A stretch of 64,000 bases of DNA from Bacteroidota bacterium (GCA_030692515.1 JAUXZS010000014.1:1-64000), one strand, 5' to 3'. Counted from the first letter of the stretch, positions 1-9,360 are shown. Program-made: numbers and translations. The notes: a model not told the origin generated them from the sequence alone.

Positions 1-1190
1 TATTTGAGATGTGGCAAGTGTTGGTGTTGTAATTGTTCCACTTCCTCCTATTACTGTCCATGATCCGCTTCCTACTGCTGGTGTATTGGCAGTCATTGTA
101 TAAGTGCTAGAACAAATAGTTTGTGATGTTCCTGCGTTGGACATAGATGGAAGCTGATTAACAATAACAGACATTGTAGATATAGATGGAGGGCAAACTC
201 CACTTGTAATTGACCATTCAAAAACATTAGTACCAATTGCTATTGAATTTACATTGGTTGTTTCAAGAGTTGAATTTGAAATAGAACCAGTACCCGAAAT
301 AATTGTCCATAAGCCAGTGCCTGATGTAGGTGTGTTCGCCGCCATGGATACGCTAGGGCTACTTATACAAATTGTTTGATTAGCGCCGGCTGAAGAAACA
401 GTGGGCACTTTATCTACAAAAATTGTAACCGTTGAAGTTGATGCAGGACAAGAGCCGTTAGTAATTGCCCATTGAAAATTGTTTGAAGGCACACCTAATC
501 CCGTAACCGTTGTGTTTGAAAGGGTGGGAGTGGTAATTGATCCTAATCCTGTAATTAGTGTCCATGAGCCAGTTCCAACTGCTGGTATATTTCCATTTAA
601 AGTAACACTTGAAGTATTTGCACAAACAGTTTGAGAACTTCCGGCAATAGAAACAGAAGGCATTTGATCAACTGTAACTTGCATTGTTGAAGAAGATGGA
701 GGACATGACCCATTTGATATTGTCCATTGAAAAACATTAACGCCAACAGCAATTCCGGTTACTAGAGTAGTGGCCAAAGTGGGATTAGAAATTGTGGCTG
801 TACCACTAATAACAGACCATGATCCAGTACCTACAACTGGAACATTCCCATTCATAGTTACTGTTGGATTATTAATACAAACAGTTTTGCTTGCTCCTGC
901 AGCAGAAATGGAAGGCGACGCGTCTCTTTTTATTTTTATTGTATCAATTGATGGATTACATAATTTATTTGCAATTACCCAAGTAAATATATTTGTTCCT
1001 ATGCTTAAACCTGTTAATGTATTTGTTGGGCTTACTGAATTTGTTAATGTTCCACTTCCTGTAGAGTTTAACCCCTCTACTACATACCAATTTGCAGATC
1101 CAACTATTGGAGTATTGGCAGAAATAGTAGTGGTACTAGAACAAATATTTTGATTTCCACTAGTTGCTGCAATTGAGGGAGGAGCTGGGC
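1..1190 (-). repeat. Tandem ~85-residue Ig-like modules inside the secreted protein
   Basis: Five module boundaries are marked by the codons for (N/S)xTxC, near 1139, 879, 623, 366 and 112, so the period is 254-260 bp. Each module carries a version of GSGSWTVISGxGTI, then TNxxxxGLGVGxNxFxWTI, then CPPSxSTxxVxV. The first module (nearest the propeller) is the most divergent and the next four are close copies. The array continues beyond the window. Confidence 0.8.
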
Positions 1191-2730
1191 AGCAATTATA
1201 AACAATGGCGTCACTATTTAGATTACCCATTGCCAAATAAATATTATCATCTGAAAATCCAGCAGTTAATGGCAAACCCGGAAAAGTTATATCATCTCTG
1301 TATTGGCCTGCTAAGATTAATTTATTTCCAGTAATTGCCGCATCAGAAATAAAATTACCATTGTTGCCATAAATACCTTGTACCCAAAAAAATGTTCCGT
1401 CTGTTCTGTATTTCGAAACAAACATTTCAGATTGGCTTGTGGCTCCTAAATTTCCATCTGGGACAAAGAAACCAGTAGACTTAAAATTTCCAATCACATA
1501 GATATAACCTTTTCCATCTGATTTTATAGTAGAAACTACATCTTCGTGTTGGGATTTACCACCTGTTTGTGTCCAAATTTTTCGCCAAGTATCAATACCA
1601 GTTGCTCGGTTACATCTTGCCATAAAAGGAACGTCGTGAACACCAGAAACAACTACATTGGCAGAAGGGAAAGTTGCATTAGGATGAATACATCCACTAA
1701 TATATATACCTCTACAATCACCGGCAATAGCGAAGCCAGCATTTGCACCTCCACTACCACCAGACCCAGCTTGTATTTTTTGACTCCAAATCCAAAATCC
1801 ATTTAAATTTAATGCAGAATAAAATACACATTGGTCTCCCGTTGTATTTGCAAGTACAGTTCCAAATGAAGTTGTATTAGAATTAATAAATGTCATGTTG
1901 TTACCAACCATATTCCCTATTAAGAACAGTGTATCATTTGAGCAAATGATTTTAGAATGATTATTTGGAAACACTTCATTTGTTATATCATCATCATTTG
2001 ATTTTGCCTCACTTAACCAAGTTTCGTTACCTGAAAAATCGTAGCTGACTATAAAGTGGTTAACTTTAGTATTATAAAGTGCGGTTGTAGTCAAAGAGCC
2101 AAAACTTGCAGCGTTTTTGTATTTACCCATTACGTATACAAATTTACCGGAAGATGTGATTGATATTCCAAAATCATCTCCGCTTGAACCCCCTCCCCTT
2201 TTTGCCCATCTGAATTTTCCATTTGAATTGTAACTTGCCGTAAAAACATCTTTACTACCTGAAGAAGCAGCCAAAGTAAAATTTGGTGACCCAATTGATT
2301 TAAACTGCATAGTATTTTGGTAAGAACCCGTTATATATATATTTCCATCAATTGCTTGCTGAACACTATAGGTTTCATCATTTGATGTGGACCCCATATT
2401 TACAGCCCAAATTAAATTCCCAGAAAAATCGTGTTTTGCTAAATAACCATCTCTATTTCCATTTCCACCACCAAAATTCATTTCTGCAGAGGCAATACCA
2501 GTGAAAGTATTTGCGTGTTCGAAAAAACCACATGTGTAAATAACCTTATTAAGAGAATCAACAGTCACTGAATAAGAGGCTTCATCTTCACTATTGGTTG
2601 CATGAGATTTTGCCCAAACATAAGTTGGCGCCTGAGAAAATAAAAATTGAATAGAAAAAAATAATAGAATAAAAATAAATCTAAAATGAACTAAACTAAA
2701 ATATTTAGATTTAAAATTGGGAGTATGCAA
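1..2730 (-). CDS. Large T9SS-type secreted repeat protein, 3' end beyond the window
   Basis: About 910 codons are open on the minus strand without a stop and continue past the left edge. No ATG precedes the signal peptide. The best start is TTG at 2728-2730, giving a basic N-terminus, a hydrophobic run (key part FIFILLFFSIQFLFSQ) and a cleavage-like FSQ-AP. The first ~500 residues are Gly/Asn/Ser-rich propeller-like sequence, with short recurrent blades such as YVWAKSHATNSEDE and WAVNMGS, as in Bacteroidota SBBP-like propellers. From about 1190 down to 1 the protein becomes tandem Ig-like modules with the theme GSGSWTVISGTGTI and TVC/TIC anchors. Such proteins normally end in a T9SS sorting domain, but that end is not in the window. 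Likely a cell-surface or secreted adhesin; the function is inferred only from architecture. Confidence 0.8.
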   Translation of the reverse strand, partial: MHTPNFKSKYFSLVHFRFIFILLFFSIQFLFSQAPTYVWAKSHATNSEDEASYSVTVDSLNKVIYTCGFFEHANTFTGIASAEMNFGGGNGNRDGYLAKHDFSGNLIWAVNMGSTSNDETYSVQQAIDGNIYITGSYQNTMQFKSIGSPNFTLAASSGSKDVFTASYNSNGKFRWAKRGGGSSGDDFGISITSSGKFVYVMGKYKNAASFGSLTTTALYNTKVNHFIVSYDFSGNETWLSEAKSNDDDITNEVFPNNHSKIICSNDTLFLIGNMVGNNMTFINSNTTSFGTVLANTTGDQCVFYSALNLNGFWIWSQKIQAGSGGSGGANAGFAIAGDCRGIYISGCIHPNATFPSANVVVSGVHDVPFMARCNRATGIDTWRKIWTQTGGKSQHEDVVSTIKSDGKGYIYVIGNFKSTGFFVPDGNLGATSQSEMFVSKYRTDGTFFWVQGIYGNNGNFISDAAITGNKLILAGQYRDDITFPGLPLTAGFSDDNIYLAMGNLNSDAIVYNCCPAPPSIAATSGNQNICSSTTTISANTPIVGSANWYVVEGLNSTGSGTLTNSVSPTNTLTGLSIGTNIFTWVIANKLCNPSIDTIKIKRDASPSISAAGASKTVCINNPTVTMNGNVPVVGTGSWSVISGTATISNPTLATTLVTGIAVGVNVFQWTISNGSCPPSSSTMQVTVDQMPSVSIAGSSQTVCANTSSVTLNGNIPAVGTGSWTLITGLGSITTPTLSNTTVTGLGVPSNNFQWAITNGSCPASTSTVTIFVDKVPTVSSAGANQTICISSPSVSMAANTPTSGTGLWTIISGTGSISNSTLETTNVNSIAIGTNVFEWSITSGVCPPSISTMSVIVNQLPSMSNAGTSQTICSSTYTMTANTPAVGSGSWTVIGGSGTITTPTLATSQI

Positions 2731-3076
2731 TTTACTACTATTCAATTTGATAACTAGTGTTTTAAATTTTTCTGAATATAAATATAAGATAAAAACTAAA
2801 TTGTTTTAGGTAAAACAAGTTTTAAAGCTAAATTTTAGCTGGGAACTGAACTTTATACGATTATACAGCGAGAATAACCGATCAAAATAACTAATATTTA
2901 CACTAATTATCAAGCAAAACACCACCTTAAGTTTTGAAAATAACCTTGCGAGAGCATTAAAATTAAAGCGGGCTAGTAAATAATTCAACTTTTTCGTTTA
3001 CGTTTTTTTTTATGATTTAAAATCATTTGAGTTTATAAAAAAGTGTATTTAAAAGCAAACATTAATGAAATAAAAT
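2731..3076. other. Intergenic gap between secreted-protein gene and mscL
   Basis: AT-rich sequence of about 345 bp. A 60-codon minus-strand frame (2806-2988) has no family resemblance and is probably chance. I see no tRNA fold, terminator hairpin or repeat here. The left part must hold the promoter and leader of the minus-strand secreted protein, but no convincing TAnnTTTG box was found. Confidence 0.5.
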
Positions 3077-3457
3077 CTACTTTTTTAAAGAATCTCTAAT
3101 CTCCATTAATAATTTTTCTTGCGTTGTTGGTTCATCAGGAACAGTTGGTAATGCCTCCTTTTTCTTCTTTGCCGCATTCAAGCCTTTAATAATTAAAAAA
3201 AGGACAAAAGCTATAATAGTAAAATTTATTATTGCTGATATAAAACTCCCATATTTAACCGAACCAAACACCGTTAATTCCTCTAAGTTTTTTAAATTGG
3301 CGGCATCTAACGCCGGTTTTAAAAGCAAAGGTGTTATTACATCATTAATTAATGACGAGATAATTTTACCAAAAGCTCCGCCAATTATGACACCAATTGC
3401 TAAATCAACAACATTGCCTTTCATTGCAAATTCCTTAAATTCTTTAATTACTCCCAT
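3077..3457 (-). CDS. mscL: Large-conductance mechanosensitive channel MscL
   Basis: A 126-residue protein slightly shorter than the usual ~136. The N-terminus ([15 protein letters not shown]) and TM1 ([20 protein letters not shown]) are the MscL signature. TM2 is the hydrophobic segment near residues 73-92, followed by a Lys-rich cytoplasmic tail ending in the helix [13 protein letters not shown]. The family forms a homopentameric inner-membrane pore that opens under membrane tension to release solutes on hypo-osmotic shock. It is a single gene; the neighbour at 3522 runs in the same direction, 64 bp away. The identification is secure. Confidence 0.97.
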   Translation of the reverse strand: MGVIKEFKEFAMKGNVVDLAIGVIIGGAFGKIISSLINDVITPLLLKPALDAANLKNLEELTVFGSVKYGSFISAIINFTIIAFVLFLIIKGLNAAKKKKEALPTVPDEPTTQEKLLMEIRDSLKK

Positions 3458-3521
3458 AATCTTAATTTTATATTTACTATTTTATTTATTTCAAAAATGT
3501 TATTTCAGTTATTATTTCAGT

Positions 3522-4490
3522 TTAAAATTTGTAAGAAAAGCCCACAGCCAAAATTTCTTTTAATTGTAAACGTGGTCCAAAACTTTCTTTTACCCCATCT
3601 CCATTTCCATCAACTGGTAATTTAATATCATCATCATAAACAAGTGTAGTACTAATTGTTGCCGAAATAAATTTATTTACTTTTAAACCAATAATTGTTT
3701 CCCAATTCACATCTATGTTTTGTGGGTTATGTAAATAATTAGAAAATAAATCCATATTTGATAAAAGTGTAACGCTTTTATCTTTGAATAAAGTAGTTTT
3801 GTAAACTAATCTAATATAGCCGCCAAATTCACTTCTATATTTTTCTCCGTGTTTAATAACGTTACCGGAAGTATCGTAGCTTGCTTTTGTAACACCAAAA
3901 GCTCCAGCGTCAGCCAAATCCTGAACATTTACAATTGTACTTTTAGATGTTAAGGGAGCAATAAAAGCACTAAAATTATCATTTGGTTTATAATCCATAC
4001 CAATTGCTGCAATAATATATGCTGGCGCCAAAAAATTTGAAATTATATTAGAATCATTTGGGTAATTATAGCCCGGAGCCATTTGCGTTTTAAAATTTAG
4101 TAGCGCAGCATAATACCAATCCTTGCTTGCATTTCTGCCGTATTTAGAATTTAATTCGATTTTATCATCAGATTTTATGAATTTTCCTTTATCTCCTTGC
4201 CTAAAAATTCCATAACCTACGTTCAACATATTATCCCATCTATTTTTATTTTTTTTTAGATTCGCAAATAGATACAAGGAGCTGTTTACATTAATAGAGT
4301 TTTGGCCGCCACCTGCCCAATCGGAGAAAGAGGCTTGTGATAAATTTAAACTAAATAAACCACCTTTTTTCCAACCATCAATAGTATCATTGTTAGCGGT
4401 TCTTAAATTTTTTTCTTCATCTGTTACCTGCCCAATAATTGATACAGAAAACATAAATAAAGAAGAAAGAAATAATAATTGTTTTTTCAT
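3522..4490 (-). CDS. DUF3078 outer-membrane-type protein
   Basis: 322 residues with a cleavable signal peptide (MKKQLLFLSSLFMFSVSIIG-Q). The conserved blocks match DUF3078: GWKKGGLFSLNLSQASFSDW-AGGGQNS, then KSDDKIELNSKYGR, WYYAALLNFKTQMAPGYNYP, NFLAPAYI, and GMDYKPNDNFSAF. The many alternating-hydrophobic strands and the terminal aromatic (VGFSYKF) suggest an outer-membrane beta-barrel. No biochemical role is established for the family that I know of. It lies upstream of mscL on the same strand, but the 64-bp gap and unrelated roles make co-function uncertain. Confidence 0.85.
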   Translation of the reverse strand: MKKQLLFLSSLFMFSVSIIGQVTDEEKNLRTANNDTIDGWKKGGLFSLNLSQASFSDWAGGGQNSINVNSSLYLFANLKKNKNRWDNMLNVGYGIFRQGDKGKFIKSDDKIELNSKYGRNASKDWYYAALLNFKTQMAPGYNYPNDSNIISNFLAPAYIIAAIGMDYKPNDNFSAFIAPLTSKSTIVNVQDLADAGAFGVTKASYDTSGNVIKHGEKYRSEFGGYIRLVYKTTLFKDKSVTLLSNMDLFSNYLHNPQNIDVNWETIIGLKVNKFISATISTTLVYDDDIKLPVDGNGDGVKESFGPRLQLKEILAVGFSYKF

Positions 4491-4648
4491 AGAGGTTTAT
4501 TTGTTTTGTTAATAGTCATTTTTAGTCTTTAAATATTAAGTTTTAATCGCCACTAAAAATACAGTTTATTTTTAGCGAGTTTTAATTTTTTAGTTACAAA
4601 CTAAATTATTACTTTGATTTAAAATTGACGATTTAAAAAGACATCAAA

Positions 4649-5200
4649 ATGATAGACAACGAAATTATTTTAAACAAAGCTACTTTTAACCCAAAAGTTA
4701 AAACATACATTTATTTAATTGTATTATTTTATTTATTTGTTTCGGTAATTGGCTGGTTGCTTCTCCCCTTTTGGCTATTAGGCTTAGGCAATTGGATAAG
4801 TACAAAGTTTTTTAATACGTTAGAATGTCAGTTAACGTCAAAAAACCTTCGTTTTTCGAAAGGTATTATTTTTCATATCGAAAAAACTATTCCTCTTGAA
4901 AACATTCAAGACCTTTCTTTTTATGGCGGACCAATACTAAGAGCATTTGGCTTAACCCTTATTAGAATTGAAACGGCGGGAGGTGGTGGCAAACATGATA
5001 ATAACATGATGAGCATGTTAGGAATAAATGGCGCCGAAAATTTTAAAGTCGAAATTTTAAATCAACGCGAAAAAGTGATGAAAGAAAAATATCAATTTTC
5101 ATCTCCTGTTTTGGATAATACAAATTCTGAAAAAAGCGATGAACTGCTTAGAGAAATAAAAAATGTTTTAGTAGAAATTAAAGAAGCTTTGAAGAAGTAA
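4649..5200 (+). CDS. Bacterial PH-domain (bPH2/DUF304) membrane protein
   Basis: 183 residues. A hydrophobic hairpin at about residues 20-50 (YIYLIVLFYLFVSVIGWLLL and FWLLGLGNW) is followed by a bPH2 domain: ECQLTSKNLRFSKGIIFHIE, then KTIPLENIQDLSF and LTLIRIETAG. This is the YdbS/YdbT-type fold. The C-terminal ~30 residues form a charged helix (LLREIKNVLVEIKEALKK). The ATG at 4649 begins just before the first conserved segment. It is transcribed divergently from the DUF3078 gene. Its role is unknown; a scaffold function at the membrane is an inference. Confidence 0.8.
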   Translation: MIDNEIILNKATFNPKVKTYIYLIVLFYLFVSVIGWLLLPFWLLGLGNWISTKFFNTLECQLTSKNLRFSKGIIFHIEKTIPLENIQDLSFYGGPILRAFGLTLIRIETAGGGGKHDNNMMSMLGINGAENFKVEILNQREKVMKEKYQFSSPVLDNTNSEKSDELLREIKNVLVEIKEALKK

Positions 5201-5351
5201 TTATTTTAGGTTACATTCTCTTCGTGCGTGAGAAAAATATACTTCTTGACTAATCGTTATCTTGAAAATAAAGTTTTTTTTTGAAATCCCTCTAACTCCC
5301 TTTTCTAAGGGAGAAATAATTTATTTTATTTTCAAGAAAACAGTAAATAAA

Positions 5352-6578
5352 TTATTTTCTATCTTTTCTATCCTTATGAATACGAGCATGAGGTTTGCTT
5401 CCAAACTTTGATGGCTTTTTTACAATAGCACTTGGATTATAAACCGGACCAACTCCTAACTCTGCCGGAAGAGGCATCTTAACAACATCATAGCCCATTA
5501 AAGCCTCAATGCGACCAAATTTTTGTTGGTCATATTGATTAATGAAGGTAATAGCAACGCCAGCCTTTGAAGCTCTAGCTGTTCTTCCAATACGGTGAAT
5601 ATAATCTTCAGGATCGCCAGGTGCATCAAAATTAACAACCAAACTAATTCCATCAACATCAATACCACGCGATAAAATATCTGTACCAATTAAAATACGT
5701 AATTTTTTTGCTTTAAAATCACGCATAATTTCTTCGCGCTCAGCTTGCTCTAAATCCGAATGAAAGCCTTTTATTGAGCCTTCAATATTTCTTAAATTTT
5801 TCTCTAATTGTTTTACGTTTTCTTTCGTGGATGAAAAAATAATTACCGATTGGTAATCATCATTCTTCAAAATACTTTTTAATAAAGCTTCTTTTTGACC
5901 ATCAAAAACTAAATAAGCTTGTTGCACTATTCCTGCCGCTGGCTTACTAATAGCAATATTAATTTGTTCTGGATCATTCGAAATTTCCTTTGCTAACAAA
6001 CGCATTTTAGGAGGCATGGTTGCTGAAAACAATATGGTTTGACGTTCTTTTGGCAAATAACTAATAATTGCTTTAATATCATCAAAAAAGCCCATATCTA
6101 GCATTCTATCTGCTTCATCAAGGACTAAATGTTGTAGGTGTTCAAAATTAATATCCTTTGCTTGTAATAATGAAATTAAACGTCCGGGTGTCGCAACAAC
6201 AATATCAACACCTTCTTTAAGTGCACGTTTTTGTTTTTCCCAGGTCATTCCATCGTTTCCACCATAAATACCCATAGAGCCTACTGAACAAAAATAGCCC
6301 ATACCATCAATTTGCTGATCAATTTGAACAACTAATTCGCGGGTTGGAGCTATAATTAAGGTATTTAAATGGCGCGTAGGCGCGTGTAAAATATGATTGA
6401 TGATTGGTAAAAGATAAGCCGCTGTTTTACCTGTGCCTGTTTGAGCACAAGCAATAAGATCTTTGTTATTTAAAATAACTGGGATTGCTTGTTCTTGAAT
6501 TGGTGTGGGGTTTTTATAACCCATACTGTATAGTCCTTCCAATAAAGAACTTTCAAAATTAAAATCGTCGAATGTCAA
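5352..6578 (-). CDS. DEAD-box ATP-dependent RNA helicase, RhlE-like
   Basis: 408 residues with the complete helicase motif set: Q motif (PTPIQ, Q28), Walker A AQTGTGKT (45-52), PTREL (78-82), TPGRL (130-134), DEAD (154-157), SAT (185-187), SRGIDVD (about 303-309) and HRIGRTAR (328-335). The basic tail (KPHARIHKDRKDRK) is typical for RNA binding. The start is TTG at 6576-6578, because the family N-terminus (MTFDDFNF) aligns exactly there and no ATG is available upstream. The protein unwinds RNA in ribosome assembly or mRNA decay in homologues, and the exact paralogue is not decidable here. It lies 55 bp downstream of the lipoprotein gene in genome order but is transcribed away from it. Confidence 0.93.
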   Translation of the reverse strand: MTFDDFNFESSLLEGLYSMGYKNPTPIQEQAIPVILNNKDLIACAQTGTGKTAAYLLPIINHILHAPTRHLNTLIIAPTRELVVQIDQQIDGMGYFCSVGSMGIYGGNDGMTWEKQKRALKEGVDIVVATPGRLISLLQAKDINFEHLQHLVLDEADRMLDMGFFDDIKAIISYLPKERQTILFSATMPPKMRLLAKEISNDPEQINIAISKPAAGIVQQAYLVFDGQKEALLKSILKNDDYQSVIIFSSTKENVKQLEKNLRNIEGSIKGFHSDLEQAEREEIMRDFKAKKLRILIGTDILSRGIDVDGISLVVNFDAPGDPEDYIHRIGRTARASKAGVAITFINQYDQQKFGRIEALMGYDVVKMPLPAELGVGPVYNPSAIVKKPSKFGSKPHARIHKDRKDRK

Positions 6579-6633
6579 GTATTATTTTTTTAAATTGTAT
6601 GCTGTAAAGATAGCCATTTGAAAGGAGAAAGAA

Positions 6634-6942
6634 CTATTTTTTCTTCTGAGCTACTCCGTCTTTATAGAAAGTGGTGTCTTTTATGAACCCTTTATTATCC
6701 GGTAAAATACCGTTATTAGTAATCCAGATACCTTGTTTTAAACCAAATTGGTCTTTCACGTTAATTGTATCGCCTTCAGCGGTTACTTCCATAGAACGTT
6801 GGTCTAATAACTCGCCTGGTCCATTATCAGTAGATTTAGCTGAATCCATTACAGTTTTGAAATTTGTTTCAGCGTCATCAGAACAAGATACTAAAACAAA
6901 AAAACTAATTATTGCGCTTAAATAAACTATATTTTTTCCCAT
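6634..6942 (-). CDS. Small lipoprotein with a KQGxW motif
   Basis: 102 residues with a lipoprotein signal (lipobox LVSC, Cys20). The mature part is acidic and contains DQFGLKQGIWI near residues 64-74. That resembles the D-x-G-x-KQG-x-W unit of YwqK/MORN-like proteins, and the same motif recurs in the phosphatase at 56963 (DEKGDKQGRWI). I do not recognise a named family and cannot assign a function. It is likely anchored in the periplasmic or outer-membrane leaflet. Confidence 0.6.
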   Translation of the reverse strand: MGKNIVYLSAIISFFVLVSCSDDAETNFKTVMDSAKSTDNGPGELLDQRSMEVTAEGDTINVKDQFGLKQGIWITNNGILPDNKGFIKDTTFYKDGVAQKKK

Positions 6943-6978
6943 TTTACGAATAATGATTTGTACAAAGTTAGTGAAAAT

Positions 6979-7521
6979 TTACTCTGTAAATGCAGAGATT
7001 TTCCAACCAGCCTTAGTTTTTCTGAGCATCATAATGTAGGGCGAACCAACAAAATTTTCGGGTTTCTTTTCTTTTGGAATATCTCCAATAACCAAATAAT
7101 CGTTTTTTGTAAAGAATTTATTAAAGGCATTAACGCGCATTAAGCACATTGGCGAACCCGACATTTCAAAAAAATATTTCCGTAATTCGGCTCTATCTGG
7201 TGAAGTATATTCATTATAATCCATAACAGCCACTAAATAATTTTTAAAATAATAATCAAGCGATTTTGTTTTTTCAATATAGGCTGTAAACTTCTCGCAG
7301 GATTTCTTTTTTTCAAGTAATAACTTAGAACTAATATGGTCGTTTGTATTTACATTTAAAAGTGTAATAGAATCGTTTAAATTCGAATAAAATTTAGTGC
7401 AATCTTTTTTAAAATAACAACTAACAATATCCATAAAAGCTTTTTTTGCTTCCTCTTTTTCTGATTGAGCATTTGAAAAGACCCAACTAAAAATTATAAA
7501 TAGTATTACAAGAATTCTCAT
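6979..7521 (-). CDS. Exported protein of unknown function
   Basis: 180 residues with a clear Sec signal peptide (MRILVILFIIFSWVFSNAQ). The mature protein contains DIVSCYFKKDCTKFYSNLND and a C-terminal block KKPENFVGSPYIMMLRKTKAGWKISAFTE. That ending looks like the last strand of a small NTF2- or SnoaL-like fold, but this is only a shape impression. Two cysteines (SCYFKKDC) could form a disulfide. I do not recognise a family. It sits 36 bp upstream of the lipoprotein on the same strand, so the two may be co-transcribed. Confidence 0.55.
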   Translation of the reverse strand: MRILVILFIIFSWVFSNAQSEKEEAKKAFMDIVSCYFKKDCTKFYSNLNDSITLLNVNTNDHISSKLLLEKKKSCEKFTAYIEKTKSLDYYFKNYLVAVMDYNEYTSPDRAELRKYFFEMSGSPMCLMRVNAFNKFFTKNDYLVIGDIPKEKKPENFVGSPYIMMLRKTKAGWKISAFTE

Positions 7522-7640
7522 ATTTTATTTATTGATACTAATTTACAAAAAAAATATTTTAATGAAAATTGAAATATAGAAAATCGCCAGAGTCGAATAA
7601 TCTTCTGATAATAAAAGCTAATTCGAAAAGGTAAGTTGTA

Positions 7641-8600
7641 TTATTTACTAAACAAACTATCTACAAACTCAACAGAATTAAATACTTGGAGGTCGGTCAT
7701 TTTTTCGCCAACGCCAATATACTTAACAGGGATTTTAAATTCGTCAGAAATGCCAATAACAACACCACCTTTAGCGGTGCCATCTAATTTAGTAACGGCC
7801 AAAGCAGTTACATCTGTTGCGGCAGTAAATTGTTTACACTGCTCAATTGCATTTTGTCCGGTACTGCCATCTAATACTAAAAGTACTTCGTGAGGTGCAT
7901 CTGGCAATACTTTTTTCATGACGTTTTTAATTTTTGTCAACTCATTCATTAAGTTAATTTTATTATGTAAACGTCCTGCTGTATCAATAATTACTACATC
8001 AACATCTTTTGATTTTGCACTGCTTAAAGTATCAAAAGCAACACTTGCAGGGTCGGCACCCATACCTTGACTAACAATTGGCACTCCCACTCTTTCGCTC
8101 CAAATAGTTAATTGCTCTACTGCTGCTGCTCTGAAAGTATCTGCTGCGCCTAATATTACCGATTTACCTGCTAATTTGTATTGGTATGCTATTTTGCCAA
8201 TAGATGTAGTTTTACCAACACCATTTACGCCAACCACCATAATTACATGAGGTTTATTTTTTAATGGTTCTGAAAAATGGGAAGAACCTTGATTACCACT
8301 GTTTTCTAATAATAAACCAGATACTTCTTCTTTTAATAATTTATTTAAAGCATCTGCCCCAACATATTTATCTTTTTTCACGCGTTCTTCTATGCGCTTA
8401 ATTATTTTTAAAGTGGTATTAACGCCAACATCTCCGGTAATTAATACTTCTTCTAAGTTATCTAATACCTCTGCATCAACAGAACTTTTTCCAGCAATGG
8501 CCTTGGTTATTTTACCAAAGAAACTTTCTTTAGTTTTAGTAAGGCCTTGGTCTAGACTTTCCTTATTTTCTTTTGTAAATAATTTTGAGAAAAAACTCAT
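7641..8600 (-). CDS. ftsY: Signal recognition particle receptor FtsY
   Basis: 319 residues, the usual length for a Bacteroidota FtsY without the long acidic A domain. The N domain (1-110) precedes the G domain with GVNGVGKTT (124-132), the DTFRAAAVEQL block, DTAGR (206-210) and TKLDGTAKGG (270-279). It is the SRP-type GTPase that docks Ffh-bound ribosomes at the Sec translocon. It lies downstream of rpmB, rpmG and the DUF4295 gene on the same strand. A hairpin with a T-tract at 8637-8665 separates it from them, so expression may be partly independent. Its partner ffh starts about 2 kb away. Confidence 0.97.
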   Translation of the reverse strand: MSFFSKLFTKENKESLDQGLTKTKESFFGKITKAIAGKSSVDAEVLDNLEEVLITGDVGVNTTLKIIKRIEERVKKDKYVGADALNKLLKEEVSGLLLENSGNQGSSHFSEPLKNKPHVIMVVGVNGVGKTTSIGKIAYQYKLAGKSVILGAADTFRAAAVEQLTIWSERVGVPIVSQGMGADPASVAFDTLSSAKSKDVDVVIIDTAGRLHNKINLMNELTKIKNVMKKVLPDAPHEVLLVLDGSTGQNAIEQCKQFTAATDVTALAVTKLDGTAKGGVVIGISDEFKIPVKYIGVGEKMTDLQVFNSVEFVDSLFSK

Positions 8601-8636
8601 TTTTGAAATAAATAATAATTAGAAACTTGGTTAAAC

Positions 8637-8665
8637 AAAAAAGTCTTTCCAGTTTAAAGGAAAGA
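8637..8665 (-). terminator. Rho-independent-like terminator after the L28/L33 genes
   Basis: On the minus strand TCTTTCC pairs with GGAAAGA (plus positions 8659-8665 and 8644-8650) around an 8-nt loop, followed by CTTTTTT. It sits between the DUF4295 gene and ftsY, so it could attenuate rather than fully stop transcription into ftsY. Confidence 0.55.
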
Positions 8666-8700
8666 ATTTCTTTTAAGAACTAAATAAAATGTTTGTTAAC

Positions 8701-8856
8701 TTATTTCGATTTCAAGAAATCAGCAACGTGATCGTTGTGAACGATTTCTTCTTTAAAACCATAAGCACCAGTTTTTGGTGATCTTACCATTTTAATAACT
8801 TTTGTAAAATCTTTACCTTTTCCGCTTTTTAGCGTTGCAACTACTTTCTTTGCCAT
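8701..8856 (-). CDS. DUF4295 small basic protein
   Basis: A 51-residue frame starting MAKKVVATLKSGKGKDF and ending NDHVADFLKSK, with the central RSPKTGAYGFKEE typical of DUF4295. It starts at ATG 8854-8856 and ends with TAA at 8701-8703. The protein is short, basic and located directly behind rpmG (19 bp), as in many Bacteroidota. That position suggests a ribosome-associated role, but none has been shown that I know of. Confidence 0.88.
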   Translation of the reverse strand: MAKKVVATLKSGKGKDFTKVIKMVRSPKTGAYGFKEEIVHNDHVADFLKSK

Positions 8857-8875
8857 TTCTTCTAAACTTTAATGG

Positions 8876-9058
8876 TTATTTAATTTCTTTATGAACAGTC
8901 ATTTTCTTTAATACTGAATTATATTTCTTTAATTCAATACGCTCAGTAGTGTTCTTTTTGTTTTTTGTTGTAATGTAACGAGACGTTCCCGGCTTTCCGC
9001 TTTCTTTGTGCTCTGTACACTCTAAAATTACTTGAATTCTATTACCTTTTTTAGCCAT
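8876..9058 (-). CDS. rpmG: 50S ribosomal protein L33
   Basis: 60 residues, full length for L33. The sequence shows [18 protein letters not shown], then [21 protein letters not shown] and the family end (MTVHKEIK). Only one of the usual four zinc-binding cysteines remains (in LECTE), so this is a zinc-independent form. It lies 18 bp downstream of rpmB in the same operon. Confidence 0.97.
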   Translation of the reverse strand: MAKKGNRIQVILECTEHKESGKPGTSRYITTKNKKNTTERIELKKYNSVLKKMTVHKEIK

Positions 9059-9076
9059 TGCTTTACTTTTTTAAAA

Positions 9077-9316
9077 TTACGCTGCTAAAATGCCACTTGC
9101 TTTGGCTTCTTTTATGCAGGCACTAATACCTTTTTTATTAATATTTTTTAATGCTGATGTAGAAACGCGCAAAGTAATCCACTCTCCTGTTTCAGGGATA
9201 AAAAAACGTTTACGTTTTAAATTTACCTTAAACTGGCGTTTAGATTTACTATTTGAAAACGATACTTTGTTTCCACCCATTGCTTTTTTTCCTGTTAACT
9301 GACAAATACGTGACAT
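9077..9316 (-). CDS. rpmB: 50S ribosomal protein L28
   Basis: 79 residues. MSRICQLTGKKAMGGNKVSF and the block KRQFKVNLKRKRFFIPETGEW identify L28. The protein is the first gene of the rpmB-rpmG-DUF4295 unit, with a consensus promoter at 9361-9390. The leader contains the small inverted repeat TCCCTTTAAAAAGGGA (9343-9358). Because it would lie at or near the predicted transcription start, I do not assign it a regulatory role. Confidence 0.97.
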   Translation of the reverse strand: MSRICQLTGKKAMGGNKVSFSNSKSKRQFKVNLKRKRFFIPETGEWITLRVSTSALKNINKKGISACIKEAKASGILAA

Positions 9317-9360
9317 GATAAATCTTATTTCTAAATTAAATTTCCCTTTAAAAAGGGACG

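Noticed and set aside
770-1806. Plus-strand frames within the left secreted protein
   Set aside because: Shadows of the open minus-strand frame, which has signal peptide and clear module periodicity.
2806-2988. 60-codon minus-strand frame
   Set aside because: No family resemblance or signal, AT-driven composition; most likely chance.
9343-9358. Leader hairpin of rpmB as a riboswitch or attenuator
   Set aside because: Only a 6-bp stem, at the predicted transcription start; not enough for a regulatory claim.
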